Below, piece by piece: positions 10,986 to 20,721 of a DNA stretch of 64,000 nucleotides. How positions within the stretch are numbered: position 1 is the stretch's first letter; each line of letters begins with the position of its first letter. The stretch is from Sphagnum compactum (taxonomy: Eukaryota; Bryophyta; Sphagnopsida; Sphagnales): NCBI GenBank assembly GCA_965153455.1, contig OZ234496.1:15244304-15308303 (forward strand), written 5' to 3'. The notes beneath the pieces were generated by a model, which saw nothing but the letters and a program-made list of their open reading frames with translations, was not told the origin of the DNA and made no database searches. The translations under genes and the position numbers were made by a program.

Positions 10986-13558
10986 CTAGTAGTAGAAATA
11001 TCTAGTGTAATCCGGGCCAAGGACAAATGTTACAGGGTACAGGTCTTCCTTGAACTCTTCAGCTTTCTTCTCTTCTTTCTTTGGCTCCTCTACTACCTTT
11101 GGCTCTTCTTTCTTCTCTCCGTCTGCCTTTGCAGGAGCCTCCTCCTCTGCTTTCTTTTCTTCTTTTGCTTCTTCCTTCTTCTCCTCAGGCTTTGCTTCCT
11201 CTTTCTTCTCCTCTGGCTTTGCCTCCTCCTTTGCTTCCTCCTTCTTTTCTTCTTCTTTTTTCTCTTCGGGTGCGGCTTCTTTCTTCTCCTCAGCCTTTGG
11301 CTCCTGTAACCAAAAAAACAAAAAGATCATGCTTCCCTCTCACATCAGTTATCCTCTCTCTTGTGCCTTCCAATGGACCTTACTTCTAGGTGAAAGTAAG
11401 ATTCCTCCCAGTCTAAAGGAGTAGGCGTAAGATCCCTCCTCTTTGCAAGGGGTTCGAACCTAACCTGGGAAGTTTCTCTCATGGGTACCTTACCCGACAC
11501 GTAAGGACCTTGAATGGGGCTGTTATGGGAATTTGGGGGGTCCAATGCTTGGCTCCGGCCTTGCGCAAGGCCCTCATTCTCCAGAGTAACCCCATTCTTA
11601 GTCCTTACCCTACACTTTCTTTCCTATGAGCACTACTGAAGTCCTAACTATGATGTTGCAAAGATACTACACTCATCGAAAGAAATCCAGGGGTTTTTCT
11701 TTTTCCTCAGGCAAATTCATTTCTTTTTACCTCTTTTGCTTCCTCTTTCTTTTCTTCTGCTTTGGGTGCCTCTGCTGCTGCTGCTGCTGCCTCTCCTTCC
11801 TTCTTTTCTTCTGCTGGTGGTGATGGTGCTGCTTCTTTTGGGGCCTCTTCAGCCTTTGCCTCTTCCTTCTTTTCTTCAGCAGGCTTCTCCTCCTTCTTTT
11901 CCTCAGGAGGAGGAGCAGCTGCTTCAGATTCCTTCTTTTCTTCAGCAGGCTTGTCTTCAGTCTTCTCAGGCTCTTTCTTCTCTTCTGCTTTCTCCTCAGC
12001 TTTCACTTCAGGCTTGGCCTCTTCTTCAGACTTCTTAGGCTCCTCTGGCCAAAAGGAGGTAAGCTTGCCCGATTTCTTTACTCTCTTGAACACTTCATTT
12101 GGCTGCACAGCACCTGTGACTGTGACTTTCTGTGCAGGAAAATCAATGGTGTGTGAAATAACTCCTGCAGATCAGCAGCAGAGTTCAATACAAAATCAAA
12201 TACATAGTTTCAAACAACACTTTCTGTGGGAGTTGGAGAATTGGTTTTTTTTTCTTTTTGCTGTTAAGATCAACTGGTTGACATTTCTACTATCCTCAGA
12301 TTATTAATCTGATCTACAAATCTAGTATCTGTCCATGGCAATGAACATTCAACCTTCTTGATGATGATGATGATTTCACAGTATAGATTTTAGTTGATTC
12401 TTTTACAGTTCAGTTCTAGTTTGTTGTGTGCTTCCTTGTGTGTTTCTTGAAGGATCTTCAGTTTATTGAGAGGATGATCATCATCATCATCATGAGATCG
12501 AGCAGCAGCAGCAGCAGCAGAAGAAGAAGAAGAAGAAGAAGAAGTAGTATTGAATGTCAGAGTAACTTACCTGGTATCCGTTTGACAGCGCGCTTTACAG
12601 AGCCTGCACAACCTTCACAGTGCATTACCACCTTAAGGATTACTGTTCGCACCTCCACCGTCTGCAGGCACAAGCAGATCAGGAGGACCCCCATCAAACC
12701 ATCAGGAGACACTAATTGTTGTGCAGCGCCTCCTGAACCTTGTCAGTCAGCTGGAAACTCAGGAAAAATATGAGCTCAGATAGCTAGCAGCTAGTTCCAA
12801 ATTCGGTGGATATGGTCTAGATTGGAAGCTGCAAGCAAGAAGAACTGTTTGTTGTTCTCGAATGCATGCATGCAATCTTGAGATTCCAATGCCATGCGCC
12901 AAAACAATCTTGTAGAGCACAGTTACTTGGGGAGATAGATGCTGCAGAGCTCTGCTTCTCAAGCAGATCACAGAGAAGCTTTGAGCATCAAGCGGCATAT
13001 GACCCCCAAGAAGCAGCTTGATGAGTAACTCGCGGCTTGAGAAAGGCTTATCATCATCATCGTCATCATCATCAGCTGCCGCTTGGTACCGTCAGGTCTT
13101 ACAGTGTATTATCAGGCAGCTGCATTGATCTACTACTACTGTACACAAAAGATTGAGAAAGAATTCAGTGATGAAGTTTTGAGAATTTTAAGCATGCAAC
13201 TGCTGATAGTTGCTGCGTGGATTGGTTTCTCGGATTTGTAATTAGAGCTCCTTAATAGCTAGAGAGGAGTCCGGTGATCTGTTAAGTATATGGTTGTGAC
13301 GAGTCTTTGCAGCAGCTGGATTTGTTGGTGTGCAGATTGAACACAAAGGTGGGAGATCACGAGATTGAAGGAATGCAAGATCAGTTCAGCGAAATCTCAA
13401 TCTGATCATGCACTATATAATACATTGAATCACGTACACTTGGAACAAGAAAAGAGTCGATGATCAAGCGAAAATACTGGAAGAACGTGCAGGGAACAAA
13501 CACTAGGAGTTTCCAGAAATTGGAAAAGCAAAAGAAGACAAGACACCTGAGCAGCCAT
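10986..13558 (-). CDS. CCH-like: CCH/ATX1-like copper chaperone with a very long Lys/Glu-rich C-terminal tail
   Basis: Four coding exons, read on the minus strand: 13558-13547 (MAAQ), 12661-12571, 12164-11731 and 11303-10986. They total 855 nt, or 284 residues plus stop. All three introns are GT-AG, with phases 0, 1 and 0. Residues 9-74 form an HMA metal-binding domain: TVILKVVMHCEGCAGSV holds the MxCxxC copper site (Cys19, Cys22), and KVTVTGAVQPNEVF then KSGKLTSFWP match the end of plant CCH proteins. Such proteins pass Cu(I) from uptake transporters to P-type copper ATPases. Residues 75 to about 262 are almost pure K/E/A/P, and the protein ends in an aromatic segment (DLYPVTFVLGPDYTRYFYY). 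There is no CaaX box, so it is not an isoprenylated HIPP. The start was chosen because ATGGCTGCTCAG followed by GT fits the usual MAQ first exon of CCH genes and has a good start context. Arabidopsis CCH is about 121 residues, so the tail is several times longer than usual. The family is secure. Exon 1 is less so, because it lies 885 bp upstream. Confidence 0.88.
11390..11610. repeat. Possible dispersed repeat with tRNA-like B-box inside intron 3 of the copper-chaperone gene
   Basis: This stretch of the intron has higher GC than the rest of the intron and contains GGTTCGAACC at 11451-11460, which matches the RNA polymerase III B-box consensus and is itself palindromic. The words just before it (AGTAGGCGTAAGATCC, CTTTGCAAGG) are echoed near 20722-20755 (GTAGGTGTAAGATCC, CCTTTTCATAG), which suggests a dispersed family. 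I could not define an A-box, a tail or target-site duplications, so SINE identity is only a possibility. Confidence 0.35.
12359..12545. repeat. Trinucleotide microsatellites in intron 2 of the copper-chaperone gene
   Basis: A short GAT run lies at 12359-12374. A compound ATC, then AGC, then AAG run lies at about 12478-12545. The compound tract ends about 25 bp from the splice donor of exon 2 (donor at 12570-12561 on the minus strand), so length variation here would act close to a splice site. Confidence 0.85.
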
Positions 13559-14086
13559 GGCGACTATATTTAACTTGTGATGAGTTCCCTGAGAAGTTGC
13601 AGAAGAAGAGAGCTTCTAGATCAGCAAGGCGCAGATCGGCCAGCAGCTCGCTAAACTGATTAGTGACAGACGTTTGCAGCAGCAGCAACAACAACAACAG
13701 CAGCAGCAGCAGCAACCGTCCAACGTCTGAATAAATACTTGAGCTATCAGTACTAACGACTCGATGCTGGCACTGCACGTCTAGCTTCTTTTTTTCTTCT
13801 ATAAAACCAAATTTCAAACCAAAATAGCTGCTGGGGGAGCTGGTGTCGAGATCACAAGTCAGACTTGCACTTGCAGCTACGTGCACGCCAGAGCTAGCTG
13901 ATCAGCAAACACGAAGCTCACTCACTGCATGCAGTAAGCAGCTTGGAAGTCCAAAGACAGTACCACAAACCCCAAAATACACAGCACAGTATAAACTACA
14001 CGTTTAAGACACCCAGCTTCCTCTTCTTCTTCTTCTTCTTGTTGGTGCATGAGAGAGACACACACACTTGACATCCACACACACAC

Positions 14087-14139
<53 letters not shown>

Positions 14140-14554
14140 CCGGCGGGGACCTCTTCAAACAACAACTAGGCTTCCGTGTCCACTATTCCCAACCAGCAGT
14201 TTTCTCTGAACTGGGGCCCGCCTCGTCCGTCCCCCTTTCCTTCCTCATCAGCTCCATCACCAATCCTGAGCTCCTCTTGACCTGTTCTGCTTACGATAAG
14301 TATCGGACTGTGATCCGGACTCTTTACCTTTCTTGCTGATTGCTTCCCTTAATGCTAGCTGCTCGCTAGCTATCTAGCTACAGTTGATGATGCTCCCTGA
14401 GATACTACAGATCTCTTTTGCAGCTGCTGCAACAACAGCAACAACAGAAGCAGATGCAGCAGCAGCAGCAGCCAACGTCCCTGCCTGCACAGTCTCCGTC
14501 TAACTGCATCTCCTGGCCACCTCCCAACCCTCTTTCTCCCTCTCTCTCTCTGTG
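13559..14554 (-). promoter_or_regulatory. Upstream/leader region of the copper-chaperone gene, microsatellite-rich
   Basis: Immediately upstream of the proposed start codon (13558). It holds a CAG/CAA run (about 13675-13713), a CTT run (about 14022-14040), a 46-bp GA tract (about 14092-14137) and another CAG/CAA run (about 14422-14472). GC content is well above the surrounding intergenic DNA, as expected for a 5' leader and promoter. GA/CT tracts are common core-promoter elements in plants. I could not place a TATA box or a transcription start. Confidence 0.45.
14092..14137. repeat. (GA)n microsatellite
   Basis: An essentially perfect AG dinucleotide run about 46 bp long lies roughly 540 bp upstream of the proposed start codon of the copper-chaperone gene. 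It could serve as a GAGA-type promoter element. Confidence 0.9.
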
Positions 14555-15202
14555 GGCCTCAGTAACCACAGCACCCACCAGTTCACCATTATGGATGGAT
14601 GGATGGTTGGTTGGATGGATGATCAGTGATCATGGACACAGTTTTCTGTTGGGTTCCAGTTGCCTAGCTAACCAGGGTGGTTAAGCTCAGGCTCAGTTGC
14701 TTTTCCTACTACTACTACCTTGTGGTCCGGAAACAGTTTTCTGTCCAAGAAAAAGATGTAAAGTTTGATCGAAGGGTTAATAAATGAACAGAGTTTGATA
14801 TAAGTGTTAACTACAACAAGTTTTCTATTGGATTTCAGTTCCCTAGCTAACCACGGTGGTTAACTCGGTTGCTTGTAAAACTACATACCTAGGTACTAAC
14901 TAATAACTATAGGCCCGACCTGTGTATATACTATAAACTAGTAGATGGTTTATAATGCATGGTTTATAGTAGATGGTTTATAGGGTTTATAGGAAAATAA
15001 CTTGGAAATAAGGGTACCTTTGTTGTCAAATAGCACCTATAGTATTATCTATCTATGTGAAAATAAGACCTATTTCTTACAGAAGAGGTTACCAAGGTGA
15101 AACCCGATATCAACTCCGGCAGTTGAGGTTCATCCACAACTGAATCATAAGAGGCATCCATCCAGTGGATGGTGCACTGGTGGATGCTAGTTCACTCTGA
15201 TC
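14555..15202. mobile_element. MITE-like dispersed element, copy 1 (expanded)
   Basis: Left end: CAGTAACCACAGCACCCACC from about 14560. Right end, read on the minus strand: CAGAGTGAACTAGCATCCACC up to about 15200. The two ends are imperfect inverted repeats of roughly 35-40 bp. The core shares with copies 2 and 3 the words TTTTCTGTTGGGTTCCAGTT, CTAGCTAACCAGGGTGGTTA and, near the right end, GGTTACCAAGGTGAAACC and GGTTCATCCACAACTGA. This copy is about 650 bp because the TTTTCTGTTGG-to-GGTTGCT segment occurs twice (14642-14702 and 14818-14873) and extra AT-rich sequence is present. No open reading frame of note. Confidence 0.75.
14994..15028 (+). repeat. Left arm of a long inverted repeat (partner 16031-16064)
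   Basis: The 35-bp segment AAAATAACTTGGAAATAAGG (then GTACCTTTGTTGTCA) is matched on the opposite strand at 16031-16064 with only one single-base gap. The arms are about 1 kb apart. The left arm lies inside MITE-like copy 1. Confidence 0.85.
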
Positions 15203-17798
15203 TTCTCTCTCTCTCTCTCTCTATGAAGTACATTTGCCAACTCTCTCCTTCCCTTTTTTGTCTAACAGTTTTGAAGGGAAAGAAAGAGGGACAAAGGACC
15301 CACTAGTGTGTCCTTTTTGTTGGACAAATGCAATTCAAAGCCTTCTAAGAGGAGCACTTATATGGCTCCCTTTACCAAACCCACAGGCTTTCAAGTCTTT
15401 GATTTAACCACTTTCTCTCCATTCCTTCCTTCCTTTGGTTTTTTTACTGCCTCCTTGCATGGTACTTGTATAATGATATTAAGCATGATGTACTGGGCAC
15501 CCGGGCTTCAAATTTAAGCCTTCTTTGCCCTTCAAAGGGGTTGGTTCACTAGTGTGGCGGTCGAGGTTAAGTCCGAAGGTGGTAGATAGGGAAGGGTTGG
15601 ATATGAATCATAATAGTATGCTCTATGCACCCCCCTATATCAAACCCAAAACCTTCTTCCTTGTATGGAATTTGGTCATACCGGGGATCATAAGATATCT
15701 TGGTTTCTTGCCAACCCATGCTCAAGTTTATCAATATGCGTAATCCTATTGAAAACTTCTTCTTGGAAATGACTCTCATTCATCACATCTTGGTTACAAT
15801 GTTATGACCAAGTTTTCCCTAATGTGTCCTACTCAAAACTCTTTCTTGAGAGCGATCTTATTCATATCCGGGTTACAACAAACACCTTTTAGTCTATGTA
15901 TTAGCATCGTAGCCTTGCAGATTTGGCACTTTTTTTTTTGGCTGAATATTTAATTATTTTTTCCCAAAAATTTGGAAAAATTAAAGAAAATTATTAAAAT
16001 ATTTGATAAAGGTATTATTTGACAATCATGTGACAACAAAGGTACCTTATTTCCAAGTTATTTTCAAGTAAAATATTAAAAGGTATTTCCAAGATTTTGG
16101 CAATAAAATTTGAAAATTAGTGGAATTTTTTTTTCCTGACAACTAATTATTGCCTGTTGGCTAGTATGGTAATCAGTGATTCCTTTTTTTCTTGACAAAA
16201 TTTCATTTTTTTACAAATGTTTTTGAGAAAATGAGTTATTGAATATGAAATGTGATTTTTCAATGAAAATTCATTGCTTCAATGAAAATTTAAAAAATAG
16301 AAAATATATATTGGTCTTGATGTGCATAATTGAGGTCTAGGGTTTAATGTTTAGTAAAGCATGCATTATGGAGGAGGATTTGAAAATTTCTGCCATTAAT
16401 TTACTCTTAAATGGTGAAGCTCCCTCTTATCAAGGTATGTAAAACCTTCACTCTCAACTCTGTTTATTTCTTGTTTGTTGTTTTTGCATGCAACCCTAAA
16501 CCCTACTATTTAGTTCTTTGAAAACAACATCCATACTCATACATGAAATACTTGAAAGCACTTCAGTTCTTATTGTCATCAACATGATATCAATATACCT
16601 GTACTAGGTTGATACCCTACTACTACCCCTTGGCATTAGGCTTCATCACTAATTATATTATTTTCAGAAATTAAAAAAAAATTCAAACATTTTTTATTTT
16701 TTTGGGAAATAACAAACTTTTAGGTATGGAAAATACTTATTTGAATCTTCAAGCATATTTTCTTTGTAAAAAATTCTAAAAATTCTAAAATAATTAATTA
16801 CTCAAAAGACATGTGTCCAAGCTACTAGGGCCCTACATTTAGGTACAAAAAAGATTATACCAAGCTCTAATTCATGGCAAAAATTCTCCGTTCACACCCA
16901 AAGGACAATTTTCTACTTCAACCTTCAGTTCAAAAGGGAAGAAGGTTCACAATGCACATGAGTCCTTCAGTGTGAAAGCTGAGCTTGCCCTTCTTCAACT
17001 TGTGAAGGCTTGTTGGGAGGAGCTACTACTTCAAATGGGTAGTAGTAGTAGTAATAAGCATCCATTTTCTTTACTGGCGAAATTAAAAATTAAAAAGTCA
17101 AAAATGAAGCAATTCTATAGGCTTTCAATAGCCGAAAAGTGAGGAAAATAAAAAAATAACCATAAGTGTGTAGCCAAAACTATAAAAAGGATGATTGAAA
17201 ATTTGTACATGATTTTTCTGGTCTATAGCCACATTTTGGCTAAATGTTTCTAAGGATTATTGCCACTTTTTTGTAACATCTTCCTATGGATGATAACCAT
17301 TTTGGCTCCAAACATAAAATTCCTAAAAACCCTAAAAAATCCCTGAGCTTTCTTCAGAAGATCTTTGTTGCATGCATCTGCTGCTTCCAGCATCTTCTGT
17401 CCCCACTTGAGTCCCTGAATTCAGCAAGTTGATGTCTGCAATGTTTTGTTGGGCAGCTTTTTTAGGGTTTTGACCTTGACAAATGAGCAACAAAGGAAAT
17501 TTATTTCCACATGGTAAATTTTATTTTATTTTTAAAAAAAAAACCTACCCAAAAATTCATTTTAGTGTATCATACATAGTACATGAATAGTTAGTTTCAG
17601 CATAAATTTAAAAAAATTTAAAAAAAAATTGTCGAAATTTTGAAAATTTACTTATAATTTCTTGTCGTCGAGATTTTTATAAATTATTACAAAACTCAGA
17701 ATCTGCAAGTTTTCGACCCAAACCTTTAAAAGTTCAAGAACTTAAGACTGAGACACCGTAGACACACTAAACTATCCTCTAAACACAACAAGAATACG
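15203..17798. other. Intergenic DNA, no gene seen
   Basis: Begins with a (TC)n run at about 15204-15222 and then becomes AT-rich. The stretch at about 16605-16830 resembles the small TIR element at 40526-40734 (CTACTACC then TTGGCA at the left, AATTAATTA and AAGCTACTA at the right), but its ends are too diverged to call. No coding features. Confidence 0.5.
16031..16064 (-). repeat. Right arm of a long inverted repeat (partner 14994-15028)
   Basis: Reverse complement of 14994-15028 apart from one missing G. The similarity weakens quickly on both sides. Confidence 0.85.
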
Positions 17799-17935
17799 TA
17801 TGTTTATTATTTTTTATAATCAAAATACTTGTCAAAATTTTCAGAAATTAAAAAATCAAACTAAGAATTATGTTTATTATTTTTTATAATCATTATGTGT
17901 CAAAATTTTCAGAATTAAAAAATCAAGTGTCGAAG
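17799..17935. repeat. Two-copy tandem duplication, about 70 bp
   Basis: TATGTTTATTATTTTTTATA starts at 17799 and again at 17869. Each copy is followed by a similar GTCAAAATTTTCAGAA and an A-rich stretch. The second copy is slightly shortened. Confidence 0.85.
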
Positions 17936-18237
17936 TTAAGATTTAAAATTTAATTAATTATTCGACTAGTTTGTTTGTTTGTTGCCAAATTCGATCGGGG
18001 AGTACGATATTATTCTTCGAATAGCATGTTCTTCTAACAACAAATTTTTGATTTCTAAGAAAGTACAAGGCATTTAAACCCTACACTTTTGTAACCATTG
18101 CATTTTCCCAAACATTATTATATAACATTTTTTCGTTGATGCGTTTAATTTCGACTTCGACAAGTCTTGAGTATTTTACACTAGAACCAAAGATTTTCGG
18201 TACAACGGGTAAGTTAGGCGTTGTAGCACGACACACG

Positions 18238-18268
18238 CGGATGGGTGGGTGGGTGGGTGGGTGGGTGA
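18238..18268 (+). repeat. (GGGT)n run, potential G-quadruplex
   Basis: Six or more consecutive GGGT units occur on the plus strand, preceded by GGAT and followed by GAGGG. Four or more G3 runs with one-base loops satisfy the usual G-quadruplex pattern. No gene lies nearby. Confidence 0.9.
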
Positions 18269-19221
18269 GGGAATTATTTGGTTTCATCCATTTCAATGTA
18301 AAAATTATGGTGATATAATACCCATGTTGTCCTGGTAAATAAGGTGCAACCGAGGTATATACTAGGAATATACCCAATTCCGGTACCTGCCAGGTATAGG
18401 GAAAGAGAAAAGAACCCAATAAATGGACGGGTCCGGTATATTCCAAAAGTCACGCACAACAACACGGGTGCATACCCTAGTTAGTTAGCAACTGCAGTTT
18501 ATCATACGGTTAAATAATTCCTTTCACCCCCTTCAGGACACAACCCCCCATCATCACCACCGTCGGTTGTTGAGATGAAAAGATTTTTTTTACATCTAAT
18601 TTGTGCTAACTTGACTTTACGTCTTTTAAATTCCTCTTCTTTTTTTTTCTTTTCTTTTTTTTAATATATTTTTTTACATTCTCAGAATTAGTGGTGTGTT
18701 TATAAATTTTTTTAAAAGAATTTTAAAATTTCTTTCAAATAAGAGAAATTTTTTTAACGAAATTCTTTAGAGTTAGGCAATAATTCGACATAGCAAAGCG
18801 CAAAACTTAGGAGAAGTTGCATGGGGGAAAAGATGAATAGGTGTAAACTATTGGATGAATAGACTAACAAACTTGCTAAAAGAGAGAGCAACAAGGAGAG
18901 TTGTATTTTAAACTTAACTAATGGAAAATTTGACATGCAAAATTTTCAACTCAAATTTTGTCTCGAAAAAAAAGCATTAGGTCTCCATACAAACAACCAA
19001 ACAAAAACTGCACAAATGTCCAGAAGTTGAATAATTCCCTTGCCCAAATTTAGTAGCGGTTGGACTACTAATTCTCGGAGTGTGTCCATATATGTCACTC
19101 AAAGAAGGAAGCACCTGACTTGGGTTATGATGGCCAACCCAATGGCCAATGCTAAGTGGCCAATATATGAGGAGTATAAGTGTGTGAATGATTGTGTCAA
19201 TTGTAGTACATCATTTTGTCG

Positions 19222-19425
19222 GTTGTGAACATTTTTTTTTCCTTCATGTGTGTCTCCCCCTACACTCCGCTAACCACGATAATATATATATACATTATCG
19301 TATAATTAACCACGGTATAATTAACCACAGTTGTGAACATTTTTTTTTTCCTTCATGTGTGTCTCCCCCTACACTCGGCTAACCATGATTATATACACAT
19401 TATCGTATAATTAACCATGGTATAT
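19222..19425. repeat. Two-copy tandem duplication, 108 bp
   Basis: GTTGTGAACATTTTTTTTTC starts near 19222 and again near 19330. Both copies continue through CTTCATGTGTGTCTCCCCCT and a TATCGTATAATTAACCA segment. The copies differ by a few substitutions and by the length of a central TA run. Confidence 0.85.
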
Positions 19426-20120
19426 TTAATACGTTACATATATTAAAAGAGCTTTAATAGTGTATAAGATACTAGTATAGATTAATATTGTATTAGAAGT
19501 GTTATAATAATCGTTTGAGACTTCGGAGTCGTGTTCAAGATTTGGACTAGGAAGGTGGAAACCCTCGGAATCCATCCACATCCGAGTGGGGTCCGAGCGA
19601 GTGCCGCCCTTATGCATGCATTCATAACATGTGTGCTTCGCAACTTTATCCGAGTGAGTGGGGTCCATGTGCCGCCCCCCCTAAGGAAGGATTCATAAAA
19701 TAAAATGTGTGCTCGGGAGGGAAGATTTTGTGTGTGTACAAACCACTTTCTAAGTATAATACCCGAGTGAGGAATATTAGGGTTTCCCATGTTGACATCC
19801 TCCACCCTATGAATTGATGGGATAATGAAGGCAACTACCCTCTATTTCTTTGTGCCTCCGATACGTGCCTTTGCGTGTATTATAACATGTGTATTTGGAC
19901 CCTTATGCTTGACAATTTTAATGTCATATATATATATATATATATATATTTATTTATTTATTTATTTTTAAATTTCGAGTTGTTGCTCAAATCTTGTGCA
20001 AGGTAATGCCCCCCACCACCACCGCCGCCGCCCGAGGATGGGGGCATTCCCAAAATAAGGGGCCTAAGACAAGGTAGTAGTTCGAGCCCATCCCCCAATT
20101 TTGGGAATGTCTCCCACTTG
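19426..20120. other. Intergenic DNA with (TA)n/(TTTA)n microsatellite
   Basis: A TA run at about 19925-19949 passes directly into TTTA units to about 19970, followed by a CCACCACCACCGCCGCCGCC tract near 20012-20032. Open frames at 19426-19834 are short and overlap in several registers, with no domain. Confidence 0.6.
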
Positions 20121-20121
20121 T

Positions 20122-20150
20122 GAACCCTAAACACTAAACCCTAAACCCAA
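20122..20150 (-). repeat. Short telomere-like tract (CCCTAAA)n
   Basis: Three imperfect CCCTAAA units (ACCCTAAACACTAAACCCTA). A further TTTAGGG pair lies at 20818-20838 in the opposite orientation. These may be interstitial telomere-like repeats. Confidence 0.75.
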
Positions 20151-20506
20151 CATGAAGCACAAGGAAAAAACCTCATCATAAGGGCCTCCCGAGGTGGCAC
20201 CTAAGGGAGGGACCCGCATTGGGAACGCCGCCCCCCCCCCCTCTGAGGCTATTATCCCATGTAATAACCTAGGAGAGTTTTTTCTTTAAAAAAAAATTTT
20301 AAATATTATTTTCCCAAGGATACCCACCAGGTATTCACAGGAATTTTTTTAAAAAAAAATTAGGGCAGGGTGTTTCAAAAAGAAAAATGGCTGCCCTACT
20401 TTTTTTTCCCCTGGATCCCCCATTTTTTAGGAGGTAATATTGCTGTAAATAATCTGCCCTGGCCCCTCCCCGAATACTAAAAAAAAATTTCTGCCCGTAA
20501 GTACTG

Positions 20507-20721
20507 TAGTACCTAGGCTGGTTCAGTTCAATAAACTATTTTTTTTGGAATTGCCAAAAATCTGAATGAGGCTCTCAAACACAATAGCTACATAATTTAG
20601 TATAATGCCAAATTTCAAATTTATTATTATAATAATAATTATTATTATTACTGCTGAACATAACTTTTAAAAAATTTTAATTATTAGCCACCTTGCTGCC
20701 AAACTAGCAGCCTAGGTACTA
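20507..20721. mobile_element. Small TIR element (MITE-like), perfect 14-bp inverted ends
   Basis: TAGTACCTAGGCTG at 20507-20520 is matched exactly by its reverse complement at 20708-20721. The 215-bp element has an AT-rich core with an ATT/AAT run at about 20620-20650. It has no open frame, as expected for a non-autonomous element. I see no unambiguous target-site duplication. Confidence 0.65.

Noticed and set aside
11050-12307. Plus-strand open frames rich in Ser/Phe/Ala/Leu (100-181 residues)
   Set aside because: They are antisense shadows of the Lys/Glu-rich coding exons of the copper-chaperone gene. The low-complexity codons GAG and AAG read backwards give Leu, Phe and Ser.
12571-12693. 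Start of the copper chaperone at ATG 12691 (MGVLLICLCLQ)
   Set aside because: This extension is in frame but passes through a good intron 3' end (CTGCAG) and gives a hydrophobic start unlike the family. The spliced MAAQ start is the better fit.
10986-13558. Heavy-metal-associated isoprenylated protein (HIPP)
   Set aside because: The HMA domain and charged tail suggested HIPP, but the protein ends in FYY with no CaaX box, and the SGKLTSFWP signature fits CCH/ATX1 better.
13503-14339. Open frames with poly-Leu, poly-Ser or Arg-Glu runs
   Set aside because: They are translations of CAG, GA and CTT microsatellites in the upstream region of the copper-chaperone gene.
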